Source: Luteimonas sp. MC1572
GTDB lineage: Bacteria > Pseudomonadota > Gammaproteobacteria > Xanthomonadales > Xanthomonadaceae
Direction of reading: 5' to 3'
DNA: 64,000 nt
Assembly: GCF_016615815.1 (NCBI RefSeq)
Contig: NZ_CP067112.1
Coordinates: 2,956,717 to 3,020,716 of the forward strand
Shown: positions 18,521 to 27,573 of the stretch, in pieces
How the letters are laid out: each line of letters begins with the position of its first letter
Numbering within the stretch: position 1 is the stretch's first letter
Notes under the pieces: generated by a model
What the model was told of the DNA's origin: nothing
Seen by the model: only the letters and a program-made list of their open reading frames with translations
Database searches by the model: none
Program-made: the position numbers and the translations under genes

Positions 18521-19252
18521 TCACGCCGTGCCCCAGGCCGGCGCCGGAAACTGCGCCTCGGCCTCGATGGCCTCCGGATCGGAGCCGCACATATGGTCCC
18601 AGAGCCGCTCGAACACGCGGCCCGAGCTGACCTGGCGCAGGCCGATCTCGTCGCGCGTGAGCCGGCAGGCGTCGACCTCGGCGCTGGCGCCGATCGCGCG
18701 CACGTCGTGCTCGATGCGCGCCGCGTCCTCCAGGCACCAGGCAAAGCCGGCGGCCATTTCGATGCTGCCGCCCACGGTGACCGCGCCGTTGGCGCGCATC
18801 ACCAGCGCCGGCGCGTCGCCGAGGTGCGCGACCAGTTCCGCCGCCAGGCCGTCGTCACGCAGCAGGCGCGGGTCCTGCCAGAAGCGGCAGGCGGCGTTGA
18901 AGGCGCCAACGCCGTGGCGCGGCGAGGGCACGATGCCCAGCGTCGACAGCGCGACCAGCTTCGGCGGCATGACCCGGCACACGCCGCCGACGTCGGGGCG
19001 CTGGCGGTAGACCTGCTGGTGGATGCGCACCTCGCCGAGTACGCCGTCCGGAAGCGGCTGCGCGACATGCACCACGGTGCCGGCCTCGCCGACCGCGATG
19101 CGGCCCATCGGCCGCGGCGCGCAGACCAGGAAATGTTCGTCGTCGATGCGCGCGCTGCAGTGGCCCCAGGCCTGGACCAGGCCATGGCGCGACAGCGCGC
19201 GGGCGGCGACGCGGACGCGGCGCTCCAGCGCCGGCGACGGGACCGGCGTCAT
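18521..19252 (-). CDS. Class II aldolase/adducin-family decarboxylase (CmtD-like)
   Basis: The 243-residue protein has the class II aldolase fold: ALSRHGLVQAWGHCSARIDD at the start, where the GxxSxR-like element is expected, and EVRIHQQVYRQRPDVGGVCR in the position of the zinc-binding histidines. In p-cumate and related routes a protein of this family (CmtD) removes the ring carboxylate from the cleavage product. That role fits its place between the dioxygenase components and the hydrolase. The ATG at 19252 overlaps the ferredoxin stop (ATGA). 3,4-Dihydroxyphthalate decarboxylases belong to the same family, so the exact substrate is not fixed by sequence. Confidence 0.83.
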   Translation of the reverse strand: MTPVPSPALERRVRVAARALSRHGLVQAWGHCSARIDDEHFLVCAPRPMGRIAVGEAGTVVHVAQPLPDGVLGEVRIHQQVYRQRPDVGGVCRVMPPKLVALSTLGIVPSPRHGVGAFNAACRFWQDPRLLRDDGLAAELVAHLGDAPALVMRANGAVTVGGSIEMAAGFAWCLEDAARIEHDVRAIGASAEVDACRLTRDEIGLRQVSSGRVFERLWDHMCGSDPEAIEAEAQFPAPAWGTA

Positions 19253-19626
19253 GCCGCGTGCGCCTTCGGACAGCCGCCGCCAGCGGCGGAGATCGCCGCG
19301 GCGTCGCCGGCATCGACCAGCACGCGGCCGTTCTCGATGCGCACCGGCCAGGTGCGCAGCGCCGTTTCGCACGGCATCGCGCAGGCTTCGCCGGTGCGCA
19401 CGTCGAAGCGGCCGAAGTGCCAGCTGCACTCGACCTGGTGGCCTTCGAGCATGCCGTCCTCCGACAGCGAGGCCTCGCCGTGCGAACAGATGTCGTCGGT
19501 CACGTAGTAGGTGCCGTCGACGTTGTACACGGCCACGGCGTGGCCATCGGGGAGTTCGGCGCGGCGGATGCCACCGGCCTCGACCTCGGCCATGGCGCAC
19601 AGGTCGACAAGCGAGCTGACTGTCAT
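19249..19626 (-). CDS. Rieske-type ferredoxin of the ring-hydroxylating dioxygenase
   Basis: A small [2Fe-2S] Rieske ferredoxin of 125 residues. The cluster ligands are Cys47-x-His49 (CSHGEASL) and Cys67-x2-His70 (CSWHFGRFD), in the spacing usual for BphF/CmtAd-like electron carriers. It would pass electrons from the FAD reductase at 23266-24477 to the oxygenase alpha subunit. It overlaps the decarboxylase gene and starts 10 bp after the SDR. The separation of this component from the reductase and oxygenase genes by two enzymes is a cmt-like trait as I recall that operon. Confidence 0.92.
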   Translation of the reverse strand: MTVSSLVDLCAMAEVEAGGIRRAELPDGHAVAVYNVDGTYYVTDDICSHGEASLSEDGMLEGHQVECSWHFGRFDVRTGEACAMPCETALRTWPVRIENGRVLVDAGDAAAISAAGGGCPKAHAA

Positions 19627-19636
19627 CGTGGTGTCC

Positions 19637-20413
19637 TCACAGCATCGTGCTGCCGCCGTTGACGCTGATCACCTGGCCGGTGACGAACGCCGATTCCGGC
19701 AGGGCGAGATGGGCGACCATGGATGCGACCTCGTCGATCGCGCCGGCACGGCCGACCGGGATGGGGTCGATGAAGCGCTGCGCCTTGGCCGGGTCGGCGT
19801 CGATGAAGCGCTGCAGCGCCGCGGTGTGGATGGTGCTCGGCGCCACCGTGTTGACGGTGATGCCGCTGCGCGCGAACTCGCGCGCGAGCCCGGTGGTCAG
19901 GCCGTGCATGCCGCCCTTGGCGGCGTTGTAGCCGGCGTGGTCGAGCAGGCCGTTGCGCACCGAGTCGGCGCCGATGTTGATGATCCGGCCCCAGCCCGCC
20001 GCGATCATGTCCGGCAGGAACGCACGGCAGCACCACAGCGTGGTCCACAGGTTGCGGTCGATGGTGGCCTTGAGCGTTTCCGGGGTGTGCTCCAGGAACG
20101 GCAGGATCACGCCGCCACCGGCGTTGTTGACGAGGATGCCGATGCTGCCGCCGAGCTCGCGGCGCGCGGCCTCGTGCAGCGCGACGGCCTCCGCCTCGAA
20201 CGACAGGTCGCCACCGCGGCTCGACACGCGCGCGCCCGGATAGTCGGCGCGCAGCGCATCCGCTGCCGTGGCGGCGGCGGCGGCGTCGAGATCGGTGACC
20301 ATCACCGCCGCGCCCTCGCGCAGCAGCCGCGATGCGATCGCCAGGCCGATGCCGTGCGCGGCGCCGGTGACCACCGCGGCATGGCCGTGCAGGCCGCCGT
20401 GCGGGGGCGCCAT
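19637..20413 (-). CDS. Short-chain dehydrogenase, likely cis-dihydrodiol dehydrogenase (CmtB-like)
   Basis: This 258-residue SDR has the cofactor loop TGAAHGIG (residues 17-24), NNAGGG near 96-101 and the YxxxK pair at Tyr162 and Lys166, with Ser151 upstream as the likely third catalytic residue. In the cluster it should re-aromatise the cis-dihydrodiol made by the Rieske dioxygenase, giving a catechol-type diol and NADH. The ATG at 20413 gives a 6-bp gap from the extradiol dioxygenase stop and the usual length. An extension to 20527 would be read inside that gene and is not supported. Confidence 0.9.
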   Translation of the reverse strand: MAPPHGGLHGHAAVVTGAAHGIGLAIASRLLREGAAVMVTDLDAAAAATAADALRADYPGARVSSRGGDLSFEAEAVALHEAARRELGGSIGILVNNAGGGVILPFLEHTPETLKATIDRNLWTTLWCCRAFLPDMIAAGWGRIINIGADSVRNGLLDHAGYNAAKGGMHGLTTGLAREFARSGITVNTVAPSTIHTAALQRFIDADPAKAQRFIDPIPVGRAGAIDEVASMVAHLALPESAFVTGQVISVNGGSTML

Positions 20414-20418
20414 CGCGC

Positions 20419-21366
20419 TCAAACAGCCACTCCTGCAGCGCTCCGCGGCGCGGGCTCTTCCGCGTTGCACAGCGCACCCTCGAGCGGGCCGCTGCGGCCG
20501 AACAGCGGATCCGGCACCGCGCCCCACGTATCCAGCGATTCGGGCACCGGCTCCAGCCAGCGCGGCTGGCGCGCGTCGTCCTCGGGGAACTCCTCCATGC
20601 CGAAGCTGTATTCGACCGTCATGCCGTCCGGATCGAGGAAGTAGAAGAACACGCTGTTCGACGGCGGATGGCGGCCCGGGCCGTACACCACCTTGATGTC
20701 GTTCTTCTTGATGCGGTACAGCGCACGACCGATGTCGTCGATGTCGGTGACCATGAAGTTGACGTGGTGGAAGTTGCTGCCCGCCGCCGGCCCGACCGCG
20801 AACGTGTGGTGGAACGGGTTCGGATGGCAGCGCAGGAAGGCGATGCGGTCCTCGATGTGGTCCGACACGCGAAAGCCGAAGTCGCGCACCAGCGCATCGA
20901 GGCTCGACGGGAAATCCGCGCTGCCGATGACCACGTGGCCGATGCGCGCGATGTCGGCCTGGGTAGGCACGAACGGCCTGGCCAGCTGGCGCGCGCCGGC
21001 GAACAGCTCGATCAGCAGCCCGCTGTGGCGTTCGCGCACGCGGAAGCCGTCCTGCTGGCGGAGCTGCGCGCTTTCGGCATCGGTGATGCGCTCCGGCGCC
21101 ATGCCCAATGCGGCGAAGTGCGCGAACGCGGCCTCGACGTCGTGGCCGGACTCGAGTTCGAACGCCACGCGCTTCAGGCCGCGTGCCGGCGACTGGTACA
21201 GCACGATGTTGTGGTGGTCGCGGCTGCAGCGCAGGAACGCCACGCCGCCGGCTTCCTCGACCAGGTCGAGGCCGACGATGTCGCGGTAGAACGCCACCGA
21301 CCGCTTGAGGTCGGTGACGTTGAGCGCGGCGTAGGCGAGCTTGCTGTAGCGGAATGGCACGGTCAT
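20419..21366 (-). CDS. Extradiol ring-cleavage dioxygenase, VOC type (CmtC-like)
   Basis: The 315-residue protein has two vicinal-oxygen-chelate domains, as in type I extradiol dioxygenases such as BphC. The iron ligands should be His144 (RIGHVVIG), one of His200/His201 (NFHHVNFMV) and Glu252 (MTVEYSF) in the C-terminal domain. It would open the aromatic diol next to the hydroxyl pair. A carboxylate-bearing substrate such as 2,3-dihydroxy-p-cumate fits the presence of a CmtD-like decarboxylase downstream. The gene lies between the oxygenase beta subunit and the SDR in a compact operon. Confidence 0.9.
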   Translation of the reverse strand: MTVPFRYSKLAYAALNVTDLKRSVAFYRDIVGLDLVEEAGGVAFLRCSRDHHNIVLYQSPARGLKRVAFELESGHDVEAAFAHFAALGMAPERITDAESAQLRQQDGFRVRERHSGLLIELFAGARQLARPFVPTQADIARIGHVVIGSADFPSSLDALVRDFGFRVSDHIEDRIAFLRCHPNPFHHTFAVGPAAGSNFHHVNFMVTDIDDIGRALYRIKKNDIKVVYGPGRHPPSNSVFFYFLDPDGMTVEYSFGMEEFPEDDARQPRWLEPVPESLDTWGAVPDPLFGRSGPLEGALCNAEEPAPRSAAGVAV

Positions 21367-21393
21367 GGCGATGTCCTGGGTGGCGGCCGCGGG

Positions 21394-21909
21394 TCAGAGC
21401 AGGATGCTGATGCGGCCGTGCGGGCGCAGGTTCTCGAGGTCGAGCGTGATGCGCTTTTCCGCAATGCGCAGTTCGCCGTCGATCCGCCGCAGGCGGTAGC
21501 GGAGCGAGCCGATGAACTGGTCGTTGCTGCCGTTCTTCATGCGCGCGGTGATGAACGCGGCACCGGCCACGACCTCGTCGCCGTCATCGGCGAGGATGCG
21601 GACGTTGGCCACCAGGTGGCGGGTGCGCGAACGCGGCCACTCGGAGTGCGCGGTCTTCTTCATCAGCCGCACCACGCGCTCTTTCAGGCGCGTGGCGTCG
21701 TCGGCGATGTAGAACAGGCTGCGGTCGGGGTTCGCATCCTTCGGCAGGTCGGTGGACGGCACCAGGTACGTGCAGTCCTCGGTGTAGAGCGCCAGCCATT
21801 CGTTGAGCTGCCAGGTGTCGAGCAGCTCGGCCTCGGTGAACAGCAGGTCCTCGACTTCGGCGCGGGTGGTGGCGGCCGCGGCGCGGCCTTCGGGCAGTAC
21901 GGCATTCAT
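21394..21909 (-). CDS. Ring-hydroxylating dioxygenase beta subunit
   Basis: A 171-residue protein of the scytalone-dehydratase-like fold used by small subunits of Rieske dioxygenases. Characteristic blocks are FTEAELLDTWQLNEWLALYT near the start, SRTRHLVANVRI in the middle and LRIAEKRITLDLENL near the end. It has a structural role with the alpha subunit and no catalytic metal. The ATG at 21909 is 12 bp after the alpha stop, with GGAGACC upstream; an upstream frame extension to 22125 overlaps the alpha gene and is rejected. Confidence 0.92.
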   Translation of the reverse strand: MNAVLPEGRAAAATTRAEVEDLLFTEAELLDTWQLNEWLALYTEDCTYLVPSTDLPKDANPDRSLFYIADDATRLKERVVRLMKKTAHSEWPRSRTRHLVANVRILADDGDEVVAGAAFITARMKNGSNDQFIGSLRYRLRRIDGELRIAEKRITLDLENLRPHGRISILL

Positions 21910-21920
21910 GTGCGGTCTCC

Positions 21921-23237
21921 TCAGGCGACGACGCGGTCGGTGGCGGGAGCGGCGTCGGCGCCGCGCGTGGCGGGCTCCGGCAGCAGGCCGTTGATGTGCT
22001 GGTTCCAGCGCGACCAGAACGCGCGCATCTGCAGCTCGTCGTCGTAGCTCGGCACGTCCTTCGACATGCCCTTGGAGATGTCGCTCCACGGCACCTGGCG
22101 ATGGTTCTTGAAGCCGTTCTGGCACGACTCCAGCGCTTCCACGTCGTCAGGCGTGGCGAACCCGCCCGGGCCGAGGAACTCGAGGAAGTTGCTCAGGCGG
22201 TACTTGCGCGCCCACTCCGATTCTTCGTTCGGCGCCAGCGACCAGCCGTTGATCAGCATGTAGTCGGGCGATTGCGGATAGAACGTGCGCACCGTGATCG
22301 CCATGATGTCGTTGATCACGAGGTTCGGGAAAATCAGGATGTTGCGGTTCTTGAACGCCATCCGGTCGGCCATCTCCTGGCCGTGCAGCTCCACCAGGCG
22401 CGCATGGATCGCTTCGATCTCGCCCTTGCCGTCCTCACCGAACAGCGGCACCCAGGACGCGATCGGGCGGCCCCACGGCGCGGCGTACTCGAGCACGGCG
22501 TGGCCGTTGCCGAGGTCGCGGCTGATGCCTTCCAGCTTGGTGCTGCTCAGGCTGCCGTTGGTGTTCTTCAGGTAGTCGAGGTAGGTCGCGTGGGTGCTGA
22601 CCGCGTGGTAGCCGTCGATGCTGTTCTCGACCAGCAGCTTCCAGTTGGCACGGATCGCGTATTCCTGCATGCCCTCGTTGACGCCCATGCCGGCCTCGGA
22701 ATACTTCGAGACCAGGTCGAGGTACTCGCGGGCACCGGCGAGGTAGTCCTCGAGCGGCACGATGTCGGCGTCGTAGCTGACGAAGCAGAAGCCGGCATAG
22801 ATCGCGAAGCGCGGCACCGGCATCAGGTTGCCGCGGCCCTCCGCGTTGAAGTCCTCGCAGTAGCTTTCCTTGCCCGGCTGGCTCTTGAGCTTGCCGTCGC
22901 AGCCGAACACCCAGCCGTGGTAGAAGCACTGGAAGTTCTTGGCGTTGCCGCGCGGCTCGCGGCAGACGGTGGCGCCGCGATGCGGACAGGTGTTGAAGAA
23001 CGCGCCGATCTCGCCTTCGTTGTTCTTGGTGACCAGCAGGTTGCGGCGCGCCACGGTGCGGGCGACGAAGTCGCCGGGCTTCTTGAACTCGGACTCGTGG
23101 CCGACGTACAGCCAGCACTTGTCGAAGATGCGCGCGTATTCCGCGTCCATCACGTCTTCGCGCACGAAGGCCTCGCGCGACACCCGGAAGTGCTCGTCGC
23201 CGCGGTCGATCAGCTTGATGTCCAGCTTGTCGCTCAT
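21921..23237 (-). CDS. Rieske ring-hydroxylating dioxygenase alpha subunit (p-cumate dioxygenase type)
   Basis: The catalytic subunit (438 residues) adds O2 to the aromatic ring to form a cis-dihydrodiol. The Rieske cluster is bound by Cys84-x-His86 (CPHRG) and Cys104-x2-His107 (CFYHGW). The mononuclear iron site uses His211 and His216 ([13 protein letters not shown]), with Asp208 bridging to the neighbouring Rieske domain; the third ligand should be an Asp near residue 370. The overall pattern is that of the benzoate/cumate group of large subunits. A strong GAGGAAG precedes the ATG at 23237. Substrate assignment to p-cumate rests on the whole cluster rather than this gene alone. Confidence 0.9.
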   Translation of the reverse strand: MSDKLDIKLIDRGDEHFRVSREAFVREDVMDAEYARIFDKCWLYVGHESEFKKPGDFVARTVARRNLLVTKNNEGEIGAFFNTCPHRGATVCREPRGNAKNFQCFYHGWVFGCDGKLKSQPGKESYCEDFNAEGRGNLMPVPRFAIYAGFCFVSYDADIVPLEDYLAGAREYLDLVSKYSEAGMGVNEGMQEYAIRANWKLLVENSIDGYHAVSTHATYLDYLKNTNGSLSSTKLEGISRDLGNGHAVLEYAAPWGRPIASWVPLFGEDGKGEIEAIHARLVELHGQEMADRMAFKNRNILIFPNLVINDIMAITVRTFYPQSPDYMLINGWSLAPNEESEWARKYRLSNFLEFLGPGGFATPDDVEALESCQNGFKNHRQVPWSDISKGMSKDVPSYDDELQMRAFWSRWNQHINGLLPEPATRGADAAPATDRVVA

Positions 23238-23265
23238 GTCGCTTCCTCTTTCTTGCTGGTCCGTG

Positions 23266-24477
23266 TCAGGACTGGCAGTCGCTCAGGTTGGTGGCCGGGT
23301 CCGCGAGCTTCGAAGGCTCCAGCCGGGTGGCCTGGCGCATCCAGCGACGCGCCATGGCCATGTCTTTCGGGTTGTTCAAGGTCGTGCAGCCGCTGATCCG
23401 TCCCGCGTCGTCGAGGCGGAACACGCTGAAGCGGTCGCTGCCCTCGTTGCCGCGCACCACGCGCGTGCCCTGCGTGGCGTCGCCGAGCACCTGCAGGTTG
23501 GTGCCGCCCTGGTCGGACCAGAACCACGTCGGCGCCGTGTACGCGACCGGCTCTCCGATGAGGTTGCGGGCCACGGCGACGGCGTGGTCCTGCGCATTGG
23601 CCCAGGTCTCGATGCGGCCATGGCCGGCGGCGAGCGGCTGCGAGGCGACGTCGCCGGCGGCGTAGATGCCCTCGATCGCGGTACGCCCGCAGGCGTCGAC
23701 GCGGATGCCGAGCGCATCGCTGATGCCGAGGCCGGCGAAGGCTTCGATGTTCGGCTCTACGCCAATACCGACCAGCACGCGCGCACCGGGCACGCGGCTG
23801 CCGTCGGACAGCTCCACGCTGCCGTCGTCGTGCAGCGCGACGGCCTGGCAGCCCAGGCGGATGTCGACCCCGCGCGCGGCATGGATGCGCGCCAGCGCCG
23901 CGGAAACCGGCGCATCGAGGCTGCGCGGCATCAGCCGGTCGGCGGCCTCGACCAGGGTCACCGCGATGCCCCGGGCTGCGGCCGCCGCGGCGACCTCGAG
24001 GCCGATCACGCCGCCGCCGACGATCGCCAGTGCATGGCCTTCGTCGAAGTCGCGCGCGAGGTGCGCGGCGTCTTCCAGCGAGCGCAGGTAGCGCACGCGG
24101 CCGGGCACGTCCATGGCGCCGGGCAGGCGACGCGGACGCACGCCGGTGGCGATCAACAGGCGCGACCAGGCGAGGGTGGAGCCGTCGTCGAGCTCGACAT
24201 GGCGCGCCGCCGCGTCGACCGCCTGCACGCGGCGACCGAGGCGCAGTTCGATGCCGTCGGCGGCGAAGGCCGCGACGTCGCGGATGTGGCGCGCAGGCGC
24301 GGCGCCGGGCTTGAGCATCGCCTTGGACAGCTGCGGGCGCTCGTACGGCGCGTGCGCCTCGTCGCCGACGATGACGATCGCGCCGGCGTGGCCGGCACGG
24401 CGCAGCTCGGCGGCTGCCGTCGCCGCGGCCTGGCCTGCGCCTGCGATCACCACGTTGTTGTCGAGCTGCATGTCCAC
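23266..24477 (-). CDS. Dioxygenase ferredoxin reductase (FAD/NAD)
   Basis: This 403-residue flavoprotein should pass electrons from NADH to the Rieske ferredoxin. It has the FAD motif [18 protein letters not shown], the NAD motif [19 protein letters not shown] near residue 150 and the second FAD block IYAAGDVAS, all typical of BphG/CmtAa-type reductases. I favour the GTG at 24477, since GGGGA lies eight bases upstream; an in-frame ATG two codons later (24471) is possible. It is the first gene behind the operator-like site at 24506-24533, so it probably heads the unit that runs to the porin. Confidence 0.9.
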   Translation of the reverse strand: MDMQLDNNVVIAGAGQAAATAAAELRRAGHAGAIVIVGDEAHAPYERPQLSKAMLKPGAAPARHIRDVAAFAADGIELRLGRRVQAVDAAARHVELDDGSTLAWSRLLIATGVRPRRLPGAMDVPGRVRYLRSLEDAAHLARDFDEGHALAIVGGGVIGLEVAAAAAARGIAVTLVEAADRLMPRSLDAPVSAALARIHAARGVDIRLGCQAVALHDDGSVELSDGSRVPGARVLVGIGVEPNIEAFAGLGISDALGIRVDACGRTAIEGIYAAGDVASQPLAAGHGRIETWANAQDHAVAVARNLIGEPVAYTAPTWFWSDQGGTNLQVLGDATQGTRVVRGNEGSDRFSVFRLDDAGRISGCTTLNNPKDMAMARRWMRQATRLEPSKLADPATNLSDCQS

Positions 24478-24505
24478 GCGTTCAATCCCCGGATCCGGCA
24501 GTCAG

Positions 24506-24533
24506 TAACAAACCGACCAGACTGTCTGTAAGT
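24506..24533 (-). promoter_or_regulatory. CymR-like operator, site 1 (catabolic operon)
   Basis: The left half is ACAAACCGAC (24508-24517); the right half is GTCTGT followed by AAGT. The arrangement resembles the published cumate operator as I recall it (ACAAACAGAC, 6-bp spacer, GTCTGTTTGT): the left half matches 9 of 10 positions. The site is 29 bp upstream of the reductase start, in the only notable non-coding gap there, and 25 of 28 positions match site 2. Binding of the TetR protein at 17735 is inferred. Confidence 0.72.
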
Positions 24534-24567
24534 GATGGGACATCGTTGCCGCCCTTGCACCGTGATG

Positions 24568-26268
24568 TCAACCTTCGCTGGAGGCGGTTTCCAACGCGGG
24601 TGCGGCGGCTTCGATGATCAATTCGCGAATGCCCGCGCATTCATCTTTTGCGGACACCGGCTGGCTGTCCGTGCCATGCCCGGTGACACGCGCGACCAGC
24701 GCCTCGACATCCGCCGGCAGGTGTTCGCCGCGCCATGCGACGTGCAGGTCCGGGCGCAGCAGCAGCAGCGGCGCTCCGTACACGCGTGCCAGCGCCGGCT
24801 CATCGAGCACCAGCGCCTGCAGCGGCACGTCGCGAGCGGCGAACGCGTCGACGAGCGCTTCGATATCCGGCGCGGCGGGGAGCGCGAGCAGCGTGTAGCC
24901 ATCGCCCACGAGGTCGAACAGCGCACGGCCGTCGCGCAGCCACATGTGCGGCAGGCGCGCGCCGGGCTGCGCACTGGGCACGTAGGTGTTGAGCTCCCAG
25001 GCGGGCTCCGGGCCCGGCTCGGTGGCGATCACCGGCGAGCCCGCGTAGTGGTAGCCAAGCTCGGCGCCGGCCATCTCGTGCACGCGCCGCTGTTCGACGT
25101 CGGCGAGTGGCGCCAGCGCGGCGCGCGCGGCGACACCTTCGTCGCCCGCTGCATGGATCGCCGGCGTCACCGCGGCGCGCCAGCGCTGCGGCCCCTGCGA
25201 TGCCCAGCCCGAGGCATCGCGATTGAACAGGCCGACGCGCCGGCGCTCGTGTTCGTAGGAATCGAGCAGCGCCGGCCCGCCCCAACCCTGCACTGCGCCT
25301 GCAAGCTTCCAGCCCAGGTCGATGGCGTCGCCCACGGCGGTATTCATGCCGAGGCCGCCGGTCGGGATCACCAGGTGCACCGCGTCGCCGGCAAGGAACA
25401 CGCGGCGTTCGCGATAGCGCTCTGCGACCAGCAGGTGCAGGTCCCATTCGTTGACGCGCAACACTTGCAGGTCGTAGTCGCCGGGGATGTAGCCGCGGAT
25501 CACCGGCACGAAGTCGCTGTCGGCGGGCAGCGAGGTATGCAGGGTGAAGTCGGTGCGGTTGCCCTGAACCACCACGATCGCGCCATCGGCGAGGTAGTAG
25601 TGGCGCCCCTTGCCGATCGGAATGCGGTCGTACAACTGCTCGGAGCGGAACTGCACCTGTGCCATGTGCGCCAGCCGGCCGCGGCCCTCGAGCGCGATGC
25701 CGAGCGTCTTGCGGATGAAGCTGGCGCCGCCGTCGCAGGCCACCAGGTACTGGCCGCGCACGCGCTGCGTGTCGTCACCCGGGCCGCGCACCTGCACGCA
25801 GACGCCGCCATCATCCTGCTCGAAGCCCACGGTCTCGTGGCCGAAGCGCACGTCGACCGAAGGCAGGGCCTCGGCGGCCGCCTTGAGCAGCGGCTCCAGT
25901 GCGTACTGCGACACCAGTTGGTACGGCTCGAGCGGCGCGCTGCCGTCGTTGGTGGCGGCGATCCACTCGCGCTGCTCGCGCACCGTCTGGTAGCGCAGGC
26001 GCGCGATCGGCGTGGCCAGGTCGACCGCGGTGAACACGTCCATCGACGTGTCCGGCCCGTAGCCGACTTCGCGGATGGCGTCGGCAAGCCCGAGCCGGCG
26101 GTAGATCTCCATGGAGCGCGCGTTGGTGCGCTCCATCTTCGGCCACGGGCCCGGCTCGGCGTTGCGCTCCAGCAGCAGCGTGCGCACGCCACGGCGCCCC
26201 AGGTCGATCGCCAGCGTCAGGCCTGCAGGGCCGGCTCCGGAAATCACCACCTCGTACGCCTGGTTCAC
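24568..26268 (-). CDS. FAD-dependent aromatic monooxygenase, PheA/TfdB-type with C-terminal extension
   Basis: A 566-residue flavoprotein hydroxylase. Residues 1 to about 360 hold the FAD-binding fold: VVISGAGPAGLTLAIDLGRR, LVACDGGASFIRKTLGI near 180 and RVFLAGDAVHLVIPTGGLGM near 290. The last 160 residues resemble the thioredoxin-like C-terminal domain of phenol hydroxylase/MhpA-like enzymes. It should use NAD(P)H and O2 to hydroxylate a phenolic ring. Its ATG overlaps the stop of the next flavoprotein gene (ATGA). It is the last gene of the carrier-monooxygenase unit and ends just before the operator at 24506. The substrate is unknown. Confidence 0.82.
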   Translation of the reverse strand: MNQAYEVVISGAGPAGLTLAIDLGRRGVRTLLLERNAEPGPWPKMERTNARSMEIYRRLGLADAIREVGYGPDTSMDVFTAVDLATPIARLRYQTVREQREWIAATNDGSAPLEPYQLVSQYALEPLLKAAAEALPSVDVRFGHETVGFEQDDGGVCVQVRGPGDDTQRVRGQYLVACDGGASFIRKTLGIALEGRGRLAHMAQVQFRSEQLYDRIPIGKGRHYYLADGAIVVVQGNRTDFTLHTSLPADSDFVPVIRGYIPGDYDLQVLRVNEWDLHLLVAERYRERRVFLAGDAVHLVIPTGGLGMNTAVGDAIDLGWKLAGAVQGWGGPALLDSYEHERRRVGLFNRDASGWASQGPQRWRAAVTPAIHAAGDEGVAARAALAPLADVEQRRVHEMAGAELGYHYAGSPVIATEPGPEPAWELNTYVPSAQPGARLPHMWLRDGRALFDLVGDGYTLLALPAAPDIEALVDAFAARDVPLQALVLDEPALARVYGAPLLLLRPDLHVAWRGEHLPADVEALVARVTGHGTDSQPVSAKDECAGIRELIIEAAAPALETASSEG

Positions 26269-27491
26269 GCCGGCACGGCCTCCGCCGGCGCCGCCGGGCG
26301 CTGGATCGCATCGAGCACCGACGGCGTCTGCAGGCGGTGGCCGACGTTGAACTGCGCACGGCGCAACTCCTTGTCCTGGGCGAGCTTGCGCAGCCGTTCC
26401 AGGTCGCGCTCCAGGCGCTCGGGATCTTCGGAGTGGAACACCAGGCGCTTGGTCTCCACCGACGTCGGCGAGGCGGTCTCGGCGAACACCCGGCGCCGCT
26501 CTTCGGCATAGCGGTCGAGCACCGACTCCGGCGCGCGTCCCTGCACCACGGCGGCCAGCGCCTCGGACAGCACCTGCGAATCCAGCATGCCCGACACCAG
26601 GCCGAAGCCGTTGGTGGGGTTGGTGACGTGCGCGGCGTCACCTGCGAGCAGCACGCGGCCGACGCGCATGCGGTCGACGATGCGCTGGTGCATGTTGTAG
26701 GCCGAGTACAGCTTCAGCTCGTAGGGCATGTCCCTGGGGAGCACGCGCGCGTAGTAGGCGTGGATGCGCTGCTCGAGGCCTTCCAGCGGGAGGCTGGTGT
26801 CTTCGGAAAAGGTGACGCGCCAGATGCCGGAGCGGGTGACCTTGGCGATCACCGCGCCGTCGGCGGGATCCACCAGGTAGTTGCAGGCGTCCCAGCCATG
26901 CGCCTCGAGGTCGCAGACGACGTTCGTGGCCACGAACCGCTGCGGCCAGGTCATGCCGTCGAAGGTCGCGCCGATCGCCTTGCGCACGCCGCTGCCGCCG
27001 CCGTCGGCGCCAATCACCCAGTCGGCGCGATAGCGCACCGTGTTGCCGTCGCGCTCGGCCTCCACGTCGACGCCGTTGCCATCCTGCGCCAGCGCGGTCA
27101 TCCGCGTGTTCCAGTCGATGCGCACGTTGGGATACGCGGCCAGCTTGCGCAGCGCGATCTGCTCCAGCTGGTCCTGGCCCAGCACCACCGCGTACGGATG
27201 CGCGGTGTCGTCGGCCACGGCATCGATGTCGAGCCGGATGACCTCGCCGCTGGCGAGGATGCGGTAGCACATCTCGTGCAGCTTGAAGCCCTCGGCGACC
27301 ATGTCGTCCAGCAGCCCCAGGCGCTGCATGCCGGCCAGCACCGTCCAGTGGTAGGTCATGGCACGCGGCTCCGGCACGATGCCGGCGTTGCGTTCGATGA
27401 CGGTGACGTCGACGCCGGCGCGCGCCAGGCCGAGGGCGTTGATCATGCCGACCGGGCCGGCTCCGACGATGAGGACGCTGGTCTTGCTCAT
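26265..27491 (-). CDS. FAD-dependent monooxygenase (p-hydroxybenzoate hydroxylase-like fold)
   Basis: This 408-residue protein has the dinucleotide-binding motif VLIVGAGPVGMINALGLARA, the DG motif VIGADGGGSGVRKAIG near residue 165 and the GD motif RVLLAGDAAHVTNPTNGFGL near 285. These are the three flavin motifs of class A monooxygenases. It lacks the C-terminal thioredoxin-like domain of its neighbour. The two genes overlap by 4 bp and should be translated together, so they may act in sequence or as partners on one aromatic substrate. Neither has a counterpart in the classical p-cumate operon as I know it. Confidence 0.8.
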   Translation of the reverse strand: MSKTSVLIVGAGPVGMINALGLARAGVDVTVIERNAGIVPEPRAMTYHWTVLAGMQRLGLLDDMVAEGFKLHEMCYRILASGEVIRLDIDAVADDTAHPYAVVLGQDQLEQIALRKLAAYPNVRIDWNTRMTALAQDGNGVDVEAERDGNTVRYRADWVIGADGGGSGVRKAIGATFDGMTWPQRFVATNVVCDLEAHGWDACNYLVDPADGAVIAKVTRSGIWRVTFSEDTSLPLEGLEQRIHAYYARVLPRDMPYELKLYSAYNMHQRIVDRMRVGRVLLAGDAAHVTNPTNGFGLVSGMLDSQVLSEALAAVVQGRAPESVLDRYAEERRRVFAETASPTSVETKRLVFHSEDPERLERDLERLRKLAQDKELRRAQFNVGHRLQTPSVLDAIQRPAAPAEAVPA

Positions 27492-27573
27492 TGCGTGGGG
27501 TGTTCCTGTGTTGCCCGGCGCGCGGCACCCTTGCGGATGCCGCGGTCCGGTGTACGGGTGGGAAGTGGTGGCG

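Noticed and set aside
18521-21366. A phthalate rather than cumate route
   Set aside because: The decarboxylase family also serves phthalate degradation, but there decarboxylation precedes ring cleavage, and the C-C hydrolase, hydratase and CymR-like regulator fit a cumate-type order better. Not excluded for the true substrate.
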